Of a stretch of 60,960 nucleotides of DNA, positions 51,893-59,744 are shown piece after piece. Positions within the stretch are counted from its first letter, which is position 1. Every line of letters starts with the position of its first letter. A program made the translations under genes and the position numbers. The notes under the pieces are model-generated. The model saw only the letters and a program-made list of their open reading frames with translations. It made no database searches and was not told where the DNA came from. Origin of the DNA: Prochlorococcus sp. AG-347-K10 (lineage in GTDB: Bacteria > Cyanobacteriota > Cyanobacteriia > PCC-6307 > Cyanobiaceae); NCBI GenBank assembly GCA_003278955.1, contig QCCB01000009.1:1-60960 (forward strand), in the 5' to 3' direction.

Positions 51893-52783
51893 ATGAGGGA
51901 AAATTTTTCAATTAGATTGATATCTATAAATGAAATCACAGAAGTCACAAACTGGGCAAGGTTAGAAGGATTTTCTCCAGGAATGGATGACGTATCAATT
52001 TATAGAAATACAGATAAACAAGGGGTATGGGTAGCTTGTCTAGATAATAATCCTATAGGCTCTATCGCGTGTATAAAATATAATTCCTCGTATGGTTTTA
52101 TAGGTTTATTTATCGTTAAAAAAGAATTCCGAAATAATGGATATGGAGTGAGATTATGGAAACATGCCCTCGAATATTTGAAAAATGTTGATTGTATTGG
52201 TCTTGAGGCTGCCCCAGATAGATTAAATGATTACGCAAAGTGGGGGTTTAGAAAATCTTCCATTACAAATCGATGGAAATTAAATGGTTCTAAAGATTTG
52301 CCATTGAGAAATTTCTATAAAGATCAATTTCATTCTTTTAAAGTTGTCCCGGGTAATAAAATTTCTTCTGAAGCAGTCTTAATTTATGATGATCAAAGAG
52401 AACCTAGTCCCAGACCACATTTTCTTAATGACTGGTTGAAAAATTCTCATGGTAATGTCAGTGCAATTGTCGATAATAATGGGATGTGCCATGGATTTGG
52501 CAGGATAAGACCTTGTGTATTGGAGGATAATGAGCAAGGCTGGAGAATTGGCCCACTTTTAGCGGATACTCCACCACTTGCTGAATTATTAATAAGGGAG
52601 TTAGTTGGTAATTTAGATGCTCAAATCTTATTGGATTGCTCTAATCTGAACCCTTATGCAAATTACCTTTTATCAAGTTTGGGATTTGAGGAAATATCAA
52701 AAACATACAGAATGTATAAAGGCATTCAACCTCCCTGCCCTATGAATCAAGTATATGGACTTGCCTGCTTGGAACTGGGTTGA
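51893..52783 (+). CDS. Double GNAT acetyltransferase-like protein
   Basis: A 296-residue protein with an N-terminal GNAT domain (motif A 'LFIVKKEFRNNGYGVRLWKHAL', in which R/Q-x-x-G-x-G/A is 'RNNGYG') and a second, degenerate YitH/HolE-like acetyltransferase domain in the C-terminal half ('GFGRIRPCVLEDNEQGWRIGPLLADT'). Such tandem proteins acetylate small amines or protein N-termini using acetyl-CoA; the acceptor is unknown. It is a single gene on the plus strand, divergent from the aldehyde dehydrogenase. Confidence 0.85.
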   Translation: MRENFSIRLISINEITEVTNWARLEGFSPGMDDVSIYRNTDKQGVWVACLDNNPIGSIACIKYNSSYGFIGLFIVKKEFRNNGYGVRLWKHALEYLKNVDCIGLEAAPDRLNDYAKWGFRKSSITNRWKLNGSKDLPLRNFYKDQFHSFKVVPGNKISSEAVLIYDDQREPSPRPHFLNDWLKNSHGNVSAIVDNNGMCHGFGRIRPCVLEDNEQGWRIGPLLADTPPLAELLIRELVGNLDAQILLDCSNLNPYANYLLSSLGFEEISKTYRMYKGIQPPCPMNQVYGLACLELG

Positions 52784-52849
52784 TTTCCTTTAAAGCGTTC
52801 ATTTCCCCTTTTGTTGCTGTAATACTGAAAGAAGTTTGTTTGATTAAGA

Positions 52850-53098
52850 TTAACTTTCAGAAGGTTTCAAAATTTTTTCTACAATATCGGCGTTGATTAT
52901 AGTGATCTCTCCATTGTCAATATTGGCAACTTGAAACAAGGTCCATGAATTTGGATTTCTAGCTCCTCCAATACAGTCGATAACTTGACCGACCCAATAA
53001 TTTTCATCCTTTTCCTTAGTATATTCGCAATTTTCTTTTTTAATTGCGACATAATCACCAGTCCTAACGAAAAGAAACTCAGGAGTTGCTGAGCTCAC
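52850..53098 (-). CDS. DUF3104-like protein
   Basis: An 82-residue protein with the blocks 'FLFVRTGDYVAI', 'YWVGQVIDCIGGARNPNSWTLFQVANID' (key residues WVGQVI, GGAR and LFQVA) and 'INADIVEKIL', as I remember from the cyanobacterial family DUF3104. It is probably a small beta-rich fold of unknown function. An AGTA-N6-TACT box on the minus strand, 15 bases before the ATG, may be a LexA-like operator. Confidence 0.7.
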   Translation of the reverse strand: MSSATPEFLFVRTGDYVAIKKENCEYTKEKDENYWVGQVIDCIGGARNPNSWTLFQVANIDNGEITIINADIVEKILKPSES

Positions 53099-53112
53099 AA
53101 TAAATAACTAAT

Positions 53113-53126
53113 AGTACATATATACT
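53113..53126 (-). promoter_or_regulatory. LexA-like operator candidate
   Basis: AGTATATATGTACT on the minus strand, one mismatch away from a perfect palindrome, lies 15 bases before the DUF3104-like start. It fits the pattern AGTAY-N4-GTACT of cyanobacterial LexA boxes. Confidence 0.4.
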
Positions 53127-53195
53127 ATAGTAAGTTATTGGTTTTGTTGCTGAACTTTGAATTATTTAGCAAACTAGGGGTAATTCAAAAATTAA

Positions 53196-53288
53196 ATGGA
53201 ATCAACTGAAATTGCTATATTTTCAACATTATTTGGGTTAATCCTTGCTTTAACTGACGCTTATATAGAAAGAAATATTCCTGGATAA
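53196..53288 (+). CDS. 30-residue membrane microprotein
   Basis: Starts 'MESTEIAIFSTLFGLILAL' and ends 'DAYIERNIPG'. An acidic head, one hydrophobic segment and a charged tail are the shape of minor photosystem or cytochrome b6f subunits, but I do not recognise it as a named one. It lies head to head with the DUF3104 gene, 97 bases apart. Confidence rests on membrane design and clean start only. Confidence 0.5.
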   Translation: MESTEIAIFSTLFGLILALTDAYIERNIPG

Positions 53289-53558
53289 TATTTTCAATTC
53301 ATTTTTTAAATTAAATAAGATTTAAGCTGGTCTAATATGTCGGCACGGTTGGAAACTAATTTTGTAAAAACTAAATATATCAACCCTCCCATTGCAAGCC
53401 TTCCGTTAATTTTTTCTAACTGCTTTAGTTTTCTCAAAAATTACCCTTACTGTTAAATAAAATTTAGAGGGTATAGGAAATAAAAAAGTATTGGTTACTT
53501 CAAAATTAAAAAAATTTTTAAAAGTTTATAGAAAAATTATTTCAAACACGAATTAAAT
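53289..53558. other. Intergenic stretch, nothing seen
   Basis: 270 bases of AT-rich DNA with no supportable gene, tRNA or strong hairpin in either strand. Confidence 0.5.
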
Positions 53559-53696
53559 TTAAAGCCAAGCTTCTTTCATCTCAAGATAAAGTCTCTCGCT
53601 CTCAGCAGAATTAATTTTGCTTTCTGAATAAGATTGTTGCTGTTGCTGTTGCTGCTGCTGAGTTGAGTTGGTATTAGAATTTTGGACTTCGCTCAT
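53559..53696 (-). CDS. 45-residue polyglutamine microprotein
   Basis: Sequence start 'MSEVQNSNTNSTQ', then nine Gln in a row (coded by a mix of CAG and CAA) and a helical, charged end 'ESERLYLEMKEAWL'. No family recognised. The tract looks like a slippage-prone repeat, but the mixed codons show that Gln is kept by selection or that it is old. Stop is TAA. Confidence 0.6.
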   Translation of the reverse strand: MSEVQNSNTNSTQQQQQQQQQSYSESKINSAESERLYLEMKEAWL

Positions 53697-53812
53697 TATT
53701 AGGAAATAAATTTTGTGTTTATTCTCTCATATTTAGAGCTTTTTTTGTCAAATTAAATTCTTAAATTTTATTTAAATTTTCTATGTTTTTAATTTTTCTG
53801 TTTTGAGATAAT

Positions 53813-53914
53813 TTATTTCGCTACAGTAGTTTTGGTATATAAGAATTTAACTTCCCAATATACAATTCCTAGGAAGATAGCACTTGCAATAATAATTTCA
53901 GAAATGGCTAGCAT
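53813..53914 (-). CDS. 33-residue membrane microprotein
   Basis: Begins 'MLAISEIIIASAIFLGIVYW' and ends 'EVKFLYTKTTVAK'. One hydrophobic segment with a basic tail. Not recognised. It could be a minor subunit of a photosynthetic complex or a membrane regulator. Confidence 0.5.
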   Translation of the reverse strand: MLAISEIIIASAIFLGIVYWEVKFLYTKTTVAK

Positions 53915-54045
53915 TTTATTTTTCAATACTAATTAAATTTTGGTATCAATTTACACAAAATGCAATAGGTACTAATTACATTTTAGATCTTAAAAAATCT
54001 TATTTAAAAAATAACGCGTAGAAATAATATAAAATTTTAAGTTAG

Positions 54046-54495
54046 ATGCATATTATTTCCGTGGGAAATTTCATAAATTCAACAACTCTTATACCTTTAA
54101 TACCTTTAGTAACCTCATTATTTATTCTTATTTTATTGGCAAGTTTTAACAGAACACTTAACAGGTTAACAAAACCAGTTACTGCACTGGTTGCATTATC
54201 TTTATTAAGTTCTGCTTTTATAAGCTCATTTGACTATTTTAAGAAAATAGAAGAAGAATTAGTTTTATCTGAATTTCTCAAATTTTTTGAAGAAAAAAAT
54301 TTAGTTATACATCTCAATTTAGTAAATGAAAAAATTATAATTTTTTTCTCATTAATAATGATATTAATTATTGGAACATCTTTTTATAAATTGCCTAGAA
54401 AAAAAGGTTATGTCTCATTAATGATTAGCCTAGGATTAATTTCTTCTTCGGTGATTCTCTCAATATTGCTAATAGATTTCTCAACACTAATCTAA
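54046..54495 (+). CDS. Four-helix membrane protein, unknown
   Basis: A 149-residue protein with four hydrophobic segments (about residues 15-33, 43-62, 97-113 and 124-146). The start 'LIPLIPLVTSLFILILL' resembles the first helix of NdhF/NuoL-type subunits, and 'LTKPVTALVALSLLSSAF' the second, so it may be a shortened, distant member. That is only a visual likeness. It converges on the terminal oxidase gene with a 4-base overlap. Confidence 0.55.
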   Translation: MHIISVGNFINSTTLIPLIPLVTSLFILILLASFNRTLNRLTKPVTALVALSLLSSAFISSFDYFKKIEEELVLSEFLKFFEEKNLVIHLNLVNEKIIIFFSLIMILIIGTSFYKLPRKKGYVSLMISLGLISSSVILSILLIDFSTLI

Positions 54496-55001
54496 ACTGT
54501 TGTAAGCATTGACAAAGCTTGGTTAAGTTCTTGTACATGATTTAATTCATCTTGAGCAATTTCTTTTATTTTTTGATCATTTGGATTATCTATTAAATAT
54601 TTGGAATAAGTTTCAAATGCATGTTCTTCGATTTTTATGTTGACGTCATAAGCATTAGCTGGAGAGAAAAAATAATAAAAAACCATAATCCAGTAATAGA
54701 CAAGCACAAGGTGTCTTGCAAAAAATCTATCAATCCAGAACCTATCTCCTCCTCTTTTTTCCATTTCTTTAAGATGCTCAGTTTCGTTAATAGCTTGATA
54801 AAAATGTTCTTTCATTAAAATCATTGTTTTTTCATTTTTAATTCCTAAGGATTCTTTAAAATGAAGAACCGAAAGAAATGCAAAATAAGGAGATCTAGCT
54901 ATTACTTCTAAAACCCAAAATCTTTGTAAAGATCTACCAGAGTATATGAAGTCTAAGAAGTTAACAGTACTATTCAAAATCAAAGAATTTAATTTCTTCA
55001 T
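54492..55001 (-). CDS. Plastoquinol terminal oxidase (PTOX)
   Basis: A 169-residue di-iron oxidase of the AOX/PTOX family that passes electrons from plastoquinol to O2 without pumping protons. The six iron ligands are recognisable: Glu32 in 'LEVIAR', Glu73 and His76 in 'NETEH', Glu125/126 in 'EEHAFETY', and Glu152 with His155 in 'DELNHV'. 'GGDRFWIDRFFARH' is typical of PTOX. It is shorter than plant PTOX by lacking N- and C-terminal extensions. Oxygen use by such a valve fits iron-poor, bright surface water. The gene is also carried by cyanophages. Confidence 0.88.
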   Translation of the reverse strand: MKKLNSLILNSTVNFLDFIYSGRSLQRFWVLEVIARSPYFAFLSVLHFKESLGIKNEKTMILMKEHFYQAINETEHLKEMEKRGGDRFWIDRFFARHLVLVYYWIMVFYYFFSPANAYDVNIKIEEHAFETYSKYLIDNPNDQKIKEIAQDELNHVQELNQALSMLTTV

Positions 55002-55155
55002 AAATACCTTTTTCTTTAAGTATAATTACTTAGCCACTTTAGGTCTATAATGTATTGAATTAATTAACCAAAAATTAATATTTATATTCTAAAAATTGTT
55101 ACTTCCATTGAAATATTTTTTTTCCATGCGTTAATTGGATAGATAAAAATTTTAT

Positions 55156-55296
55156 ATGACAACTACTGAAAAAATTGCAAATGCCAAAAAGAGGATTGAT
55201 GAATTAGAAAGACTTATAAAATATTGGAATGATTCAGAACATGATGGGGCAAAAATAGTAAATTTTTCAATGAACATTGAAAATAAAGTTGCTTAG
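55156..55296 (+). CDS. 46-residue helical microprotein
   Basis: Begins 'MTTTEKIANAKKRIDELERL' (a heptad-like helix) then 'IKYWNDSEHDGAKIVNFS'. Soluble and charged. Similar small proteins are common in Prochlorococcus genomes, but I cannot name a family. Stop is TAG. Confidence 0.55.
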   Translation: MTTTEKIANAKKRIDELERLIKYWNDSEHDGAKIVNFSMNIENKVA

Positions 55297-55569
55297 ATTG
55301 TGATGATTAAGGCTGATTAAGTTTATTTATTTAAAGTGATTTAATATCTTTGAGGGTTCGAATATTGTTTAATTTATAAATAGAGCAATTAAACCTATTT
55401 TCAAAAACGGTAAGGAAGAAATAATCTATAAGAAAAATAAATATGAAAACCTTTTCAAAAAAATATTTAGTGCCGATTAAATTTATACCATGGGTATTTT
55501 GGGTATTTATATCTTTTATGAGTATATATTTGTGTAAGATAGCCTGGGTAAATTGAATAATAAATGGAT
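55297..55569. other. Gap without a supported gene
   Basis: An open minus-strand frame exists here (55331-55609) but has the composition of random AT-rich DNA and overlaps the 102-residue gene. Nothing else is seen. Confidence 0.45.
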
Positions 55570-55878
55570 TTAGCTTCTCCTTAGCCAACCAGGAGCACCG
55601 CCAAACCAATCCGATATATCATCTTCATTTGGGTTGAAATGATTTTCTTTATCTAGTCCATCTATCCCAAATGATTGTAAGAGGTTATCAATACCCCCAT
55701 CATTTTTTGTCCCATTCCTTCTAAAGCTGTTAGCTTTTTTCAGCCAAAGAGAAATTGTCGAATTATGGTGTGCAAATTTCTCAACAAATATCCTTTCTTC
55801 TAATGTAATTGATTTATCTTGAGCAATTCTTTTAATTATTCCTTGGATTTTTAGTCTTTTTACATTACTAAGAAGCAT
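55570..55878 (-). CDS. 102-residue conserved-looking protein, unknown
   Basis: The N-terminal half is helical and charged ('NVKRLKIQGIIKRIAQDKSITLEERIFVEKFA', key residues TLEERI), with 'HHNSTISLWLKKANSFRR' following. The end is 'DDISDWFGGAPGWLRRS', a Trp-rich acidic tail typical of conserved cyanobacterial proteins. I do not know the function. Confidence 0.65.
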   Translation of the reverse strand: MLLSNVKRLKIQGIIKRIAQDKSITLEERIFVEKFAHHNSTISLWLKKANSFRRNGTKNDGGIDNLLQSFGIDGLDKENHFNPNEDDISDWFGGAPGWLRRS

Positions 55879-56142
55879 TTTTGATCAATTCATTATTCTT
55901 TTTATAGGAGGGATTGCTAAATATATCTTGTCAATGTTTATTTCAACAAATTGGCTATTTTAAGAGGTTTTTAAGCAATAAAAGTCTTAAGACACTAAAA
56001 AAAGGGATCAATAAGTTACGCATGATACGTTCATTCATTTATCAAACTTATAATTCCTACAAATTAGATAAAAAAAATCAATCCATTCTCAAAGACACTT
56101 TAAAATTAAGAATACGTCAATACAACTGTTGCAAAATAGTAA
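55879..56142. other. Non-coding stretch
   Basis: About 260 bases between the 102-residue gene and the next inverted repeat. A 79-codon frame (TTG start at 55914) has no typical protein design. I see no RNA gene. Confidence 0.4.
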
Positions 56143-56166
56143 ATCTGTACTAGTATTAGTACAGAT
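56143..56166. repeat. Perfect 10-base inverted repeat upstream of a small gene
   Basis: ATCTGTACTA-GTAT-TAGTACAGAT. The right arm is part of the 15-base box shared with 26189. Together they could bind a dimeric regulator twice. Confidence 0.6.
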
Positions 56167-56172
56167 GTATTA
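56158..56172 (+). promoter_or_regulatory. LexA-like operator candidate
   Basis: AGTACAGATGTATTA, identical to 26189-26203, 7 bases before the ATG at 56180. It overlaps the right arm of the inverted repeat. Confidence 0.5.
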
Positions 56173-56179
56173 AAAAGAC

Positions 56180-56386
56180 ATGAAAGTGATTTCATCTTCT
56201 CCTTATGCCCCTTTTAATTCAAAAGAGTGGAATTTTCTAATTAGCAAAAATGTAAAGTTTGAAAATACTCCAATAAAGATTCAAAAAAAATTTTATAGAA
56301 CTATTACTCTAAAAAAGATTGAAAAAGATAAACTTTTGCAAGAGAAGGTTGAATTGCACCAACAAATGCAACTTGTATTCGGATAG
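56180..56386 (+). CDS. 68-residue basic protein under LexA-like box
   Basis: A basic, helical protein ('FENTPIKIQKKFYRTITL', 'KIEKDKLLQEKVELHQQMQLVFG') without cysteines or membrane parts. Not recognised. Its start region shares a 15-base box with the Cys-rich gene of the tRNA-Phe element, so the two may be co-regulated. Confidence 0.6.
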   Translation: MKVISSSPYAPFNSKEWNFLISKNVKFENTPIKIQKKFYRTITLKKIEKDKLLQEKVELHQQMQLVFG

Positions 56387-56476
56387 AAAAATATTAACTA
56401 ACAATCTTTTTATTGAATATTATTTTACGAGATCCAATTTTTTGTTAGATTAGTAGATATACAAAAAGGATTTAAT

Positions 56477-56767
56477 TTGGCTGTAGATCGAGAACTTTTA
56501 AAAGAAGTTACCCAAGAACTTTGGAATACCGTAAAAAAACTAAGACCTGAAATAGATCGGCAAACACGACTTCAATTAGTTTTAAAGGCCTTATTAACTA
56601 TTGGAGATTTGCCAGATCAAATGCAAGCTGCCATGGTAGTTGGTGTTTGCGCAGAAATGGATAAAAGTGATGTTGATAATGTTGAAACTAATTCACAAAC
56701 TAAAGATTCAAGCGGAGTTGATACCTCTACAGGCAGAAAAGTAGTTAGAAGAAGTTCGGCTAAATAA
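56477..56767 (+). CDS. 96-residue conserved helical protein
   Basis: The start is TTG at 56477 (no in-frame ATG); the sequence 'AVDRELLKEVTQELWNTVKKLRPEIDRQTRLQLVLKALLTIGDL' has the look of a helical conserved domain (key residues LW-x5-RPEID). The last 35 residues are a low-complexity, Ser/Thr-rich tail ending 'GRKVVRRSSAK'. Found in many marine cyanobacteria, as I recall, with no function set. Confidence 0.65.
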   Translation: MAVDRELLKEVTQELWNTVKKLRPEIDRQTRLQLVLKALLTIGDLPDQMQAAMVVGVCAEMDKSDVDNVETNSQTKDSSGVDTSTGRKVVRRSSAK

Positions 56768-56778
56768 ACCTTAAACGA

Positions 56779-56982
56779 TCATCCTTTAATTTTCTTTGAT
56801 TCGTTTTTATTAAGTCTATTGAATAGGTAATATGAAATTACGAGTAAGAGAGGAACGAATATTGAATGTAAAGTCATCATTAATTCTGTTTGTCCCATTC
56901 CTATAAGGTTTGACTCGTTTGGAAGTTGTTCTGACCAAGTGCCAACTAAATGCCAGGCTTGAGGAATTGATAAGAAAAACAT
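56779..56982 (-). CDS. 67-residue membrane protein
   Basis: Begins 'MFFLSIPQAWHLVGTWSEQLP' and has one clear helix ('LHSIFVPLLLVISYYLFNRL') with a basic end 'NKNESKKIKG'. Not recognised. It converges on the 96-residue gene, 11 bases apart. Confidence 0.6.
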   Translation of the reverse strand: MFFLSIPQAWHLVGTWSEQLPNESNLIGMGQTELMMTLHSIFVPLLLVISYYLFNRLNKNESKKIKG

Positions 56983-57098
56983 ATAAGAGCTATAAGTTAA
57001 GTTTATGTTCAGATAAAGATTATCATTATTGAACGTTTTTGCTTTCTTTATTCTTATTTCTTAACTAAGTATTTGTAGATTTAAAAAAAGAACTTGAT

Positions 57099-58628
57099 TC
57101 ATAAATTTATTTTCTTAAGAAGAGTTTTAAATTCTTTTTTACCAATAATTTTTTCAGCTGCGTAAGCGCCACTTGCTGATACAGCAGGAATTCCAATACC
57201 TGGAAATGTACTTGCACCGCATGTAAATAAATTTTTTACTGGAGTTTTGCAGCCTGGGAAAAGACCTTTTGCTGCAGATAATGCAGGGCCGTAACTACCG
57301 CAATAGGTATTGGTGAATTTTTTATGAGTGATTGGGGTTCCTAGCATCTTTAAATCAATCCTTTCATCTATATCAGGGATAAATTTTTGCACTGCATTAA
57401 GGAATATTGAACATCTTTCTTCTTTCAAATTTCTATATTCTAATTCCTTTGGATTTAGGTTTTCCCAAATTTCCCAAGGTTCATTTGCGGGAGTATATCC
57501 ATGAAGAACATGTTTTCCTTCAGGGGCCATATTTTTATCTAAAACAGATGGGATTGAAAATACAGCTATATTTCTTTCTGCGGTTATACCTTTTTCCCAC
57601 TCATCGACGTGTATCGCATGTATTGGCAAATTTTCAAGACCATCAGCATCAAAACCTAGATGTATATGAAGGAAAGAATCACATTTTTTAGGGTTCATAA
57701 CTTTTGTATTCCATCTTTTTGAAATTTCATTTGGAATTAACTTTTTTAAATTCCAAACATCAGTATTCGTGACAACAGATTCACAACTATAACTAGAACC
57801 ATTATTAAGAGTTATACCTGTAGCTAAATTTTTATTGAAGTTAATTGTCTTTACTCTCGAAGAAAGAATTAATTCTCCTCCATTTTTTTTAAATCCATTA
57901 ATTAAGGCTTTTACGATAGATTCACTACCTCCTTTGGGGTATTCAAGATATGAATTTGGTTCAAACCATTCGTTAAATAAAGTAGCCATCGCAGCTGTAT
58001 TTGTATCATGCATTGACATACCACTTATCAAAAAGCTCAATAAATCAACCCAATTTCTGAGAAAAGGATCTTCTAGATGATTATTTACTAAATTTCCAAA
58101 GCCTTTATTAATTTTTGGTATTTGATTGATATTAGGTAAAAATTTTGAGGTTAAATTTATTAGATCTAAGAAATTTATTGATTCGGGAGAAAATGAGAGT
58201 AAAGGGATTTCATTTATTATTTGGCTAAGAGGTTTTATTCCGGAAATAAAAGATTCCCATTCTTTAACAGATTTCTCACCTCTTAGAGTTTTAATTGTTT
58301 GTTTAAAAGGTTCTTCCCCCACATCAAGATTAAAATTGCCTTCTGGGACAATTACTTGCCATCCTTTGTATTGAAATAGTTCAACTTCTTCATCAAGTAA
58401 TTTAAGAATTTGCCCTAGGGGATTAGTTGTCGGCCATTTACCTATTCCACTCCATAATGAAGGACCTGACTCGAAAGTATAACCATTTCTTTTGAAACTG
58501 TGGGCAACTCCTCCTGGTTGGCTATGAGCTTCACATATAAGTACTTTTTTGCCTGATAAAGCGAGAATCGAACCACAACATAATCCTCCTATTCCACTAC
58601 CTACTATTACAACATCGTACTTTTCCAT
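57099..58628 (-). CDS. CrtISO/phytoene desaturase-type FAD oxidoreductase
   Basis: A 509-residue FAD protein of the phytoene desaturase and carotenoid isomerase superfamily. The N-terminal dinucleotide loop is 'VVIVGSGIGGLCCGSILALSGKKVLICE' (GxGxxG and the ribose Glu), followed by 'QPGGVAHSFKRNGYTFESGPSLWSG'. The C-terminal FAD block is 'LFTCGASTFPGIGIPAVSASGAYAAEKI' (GASTFPG and GxxAAE). It is closer to the CrtISO-like group than to bacterial CrtI. Reaction on prolycopene or another polyene is an inference. Confidence 0.85.
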   Translation of the reverse strand: MEKYDVVIVGSGIGGLCCGSILALSGKKVLICEAHSQPGGVAHSFKRNGYTFESGPSLWSGIGKWPTTNPLGQILKLLDEEVELFQYKGWQVIVPEGNFNLDVGEEPFKQTIKTLRGEKSVKEWESFISGIKPLSQIINEIPLLSFSPESINFLDLINLTSKFLPNINQIPKINKGFGNLVNNHLEDPFLRNWVDLLSFLISGMSMHDTNTAAMATLFNEWFEPNSYLEYPKGGSESIVKALINGFKKNGGELILSSRVKTINFNKNLATGITLNNGSSYSCESVVTNTDVWNLKKLIPNEISKRWNTKVMNPKKCDSFLHIHLGFDADGLENLPIHAIHVDEWEKGITAERNIAVFSIPSVLDKNMAPEGKHVLHGYTPANEPWEIWENLNPKELEYRNLKEERCSIFLNAVQKFIPDIDERIDLKMLGTPITHKKFTNTYCGSYGPALSAAKGLFPGCKTPVKNLFTCGASTFPGIGIPAVSASGAYAAEKIIGKKEFKTLLKKINL

Positions 58629-58667
58629 TAAATATTTACTTTACTCTTCTCGCAAAACTAATAAGTT

Positions 58668-58778
58668 TTAAACAAATGTATTAGTTGAAGTTGTAATACT
58701 TAGTACAACAGCTAAGAAAAATATGTAAGGGACTGCTTTTAGAGGGATGTATCCTTGGCTTTTAGAAATAAAATCCAT
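58668..58778 (-). CDS. 36-residue membrane microprotein
   Basis: Starts 'MDFISKSQGYIPLKAVPYIFF' with one hydrophobic segment, then 'STNTFV'. An in-frame ATG at 58835 would give 55 residues; the shorter form looks more natural because of the acidic/polar head. Not a high-light-inducible protein, since the Glu/Arg chlorophyll-binding motif is absent. Confidence 0.5.
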   Translation of the reverse strand: MDFISKSQGYIPLKAVPYIFFLAVVLSITTSTNTFV

Positions 58779-58950
58779 TGATTTAGTTACTTTATGTAAA
58801 TATAATAACGAGATCTTGTTCCTTATGTGTGCCATAAAATTATTTTTTTGGAAATATTTTGAAATAAAGAAATCTTTTTGGAGATATTTTTAACAAAGAA
58901 CATTTTTTATAGAGTTATCTTAGTATTTGATTTTTAGATTAAAATCTATT

Positions 58951-59436
58951 ATGAAACAAATTCCTGATATTAATGAGATAAAACTATTAGAAAAAAATTC
59001 CCAAAAAAATGGTAGCGGAATTGCATATAAGGAATTGTTAGGAATATGGAAGTTTAAGTATGTATGGGGAAAGGAGTCAGATGAAATCAAAAATATACCC
59101 AGTTCGATTCTCCAAGTATTGTCGGCAAGACTCGAACTGATAAGTAAAAGTAAAGAGGATCAAATAAATTATGAAATAAAAAATTCAATTAATTTCGGAT
59201 TATTAAATATCACTTTTATAGGCAACGCAGAATTAAAAGGGATTAGACCTTTATTGGCTTTCTATTTTGAAGAATTAAAAATTAGTATTAGTAGTTTTCC
59301 TATATTTAATAAGGAATTAAAAAAACCAGAAGATAAAAAAATGCCTTTTTTCTCACTTGTAGGAATTAGCACTAAAGATAATTGGTTGTGTGCTCGAGGC
59401 AGAGGCGGAGGGCTTGCAATATGGGTTAAGTCTTAA
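58951..59436 (+). CDS. PAP/fibrillin-like protein (tentative)
   Basis: A 161-residue soluble protein; the ATG at 58951 is preferred over TTG at 58927. Blocks are 'YKELLGIWKFKYVWGKESD', 'NFGLLNITFIGNAELKG', 'FYFEELKISI' and the ending 'ARGRGGGLAIWVK'. The W-x-F-x-Y start and the repeated beta strands resemble lipocalin-like PAP/fibrillin proteins that bind plastid lipids. The match is by eye and weak. Confidence 0.65.
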   Translation: MKQIPDINEIKLLEKNSQKNGSGIAYKELLGIWKFKYVWGKESDEIKNIPSSILQVLSARLELISKSKEDQINYEIKNSINFGLLNITFIGNAELKGIRPLLAFYFEELKISISSFPIFNKELKKPEDKKMPFFSLVGISTKDNWLCARGRGGGLAIWVKS

Positions 59437-59437
59437 T

Positions 59438-59653
59438 TTAGTGGTATTCTCCTGGATGATCTACCTTTCTTACGGTAACTTTATCAACTTTTTGTCCATT
59501 AAATCTTAAGAGATCATCTCCTGAAAAGTCATAACCTAAGCGTTGACCTATTAGCGCTACATCATCTGCTGTAGAGGATGTCGTAACCTGCTTTTTTAAT
59601 TCTTCATCAGATTGCATCTTAATTAAAAATTTTCTTATTTCAGAAAAACTCAT
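59438..59653 (-). CDS. Nif11-family leader-like protein
   Basis: A 71-residue protein with the Nif11 core 'MSFSEIRKFLIKMQSDEELKKQVTTSSTADDVALIGQRLGYDFSGDDLL' (key residues: F, L-x-K, D-x-LKxQ, A-x-DV-x-I-x-LGY). In marine cyanobacteria, Nif11 domains are the leader parts of prochlorosin lanthipeptides. Here the C-terminal region ('RFNGQKVDKVTVRKVDHPGEYH') has no Cys and lacks the double-Gly site, so it is not a lanthipeptide precursor. The free Nif11 proteins have no set role. Confidence 0.82.
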   Translation of the reverse strand: MSFSEIRKFLIKMQSDEELKKQVTTSSTADDVALIGQRLGYDFSGDDLLRFNGQKVDKVTVRKVDHPGEYH

Positions 59654-59744
59654 TACTAGAATTTGATTGATTGATGTTAAAGAAATTTATAAAATCTTTT
59701 TCTTAGCAAGAACAAGATAAATAGATAATCATTATACTATTTTT

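Noticed and set aside
55331..55609. 92-codon minus-strand frame
   Set aside because: It overlaps a better supported gene and has the Phe/Ile/Asn-rich composition of non-coding DNA.
55914..56153. 79-codon frame with TTG start
   Set aside because: Composition looks like random AT-rich DNA, no start signal, and no family features.
58668..58835. High-light-inducible protein (hli)
   Set aside because: The single-helix protein lacks the ExxNGRxAMxG chlorophyll-binding motif.
59438..59653. Lanthipeptide (prochlorosin) precursor
   Set aside because: The C-terminal part has no Cys and no double-Gly cleavage site.
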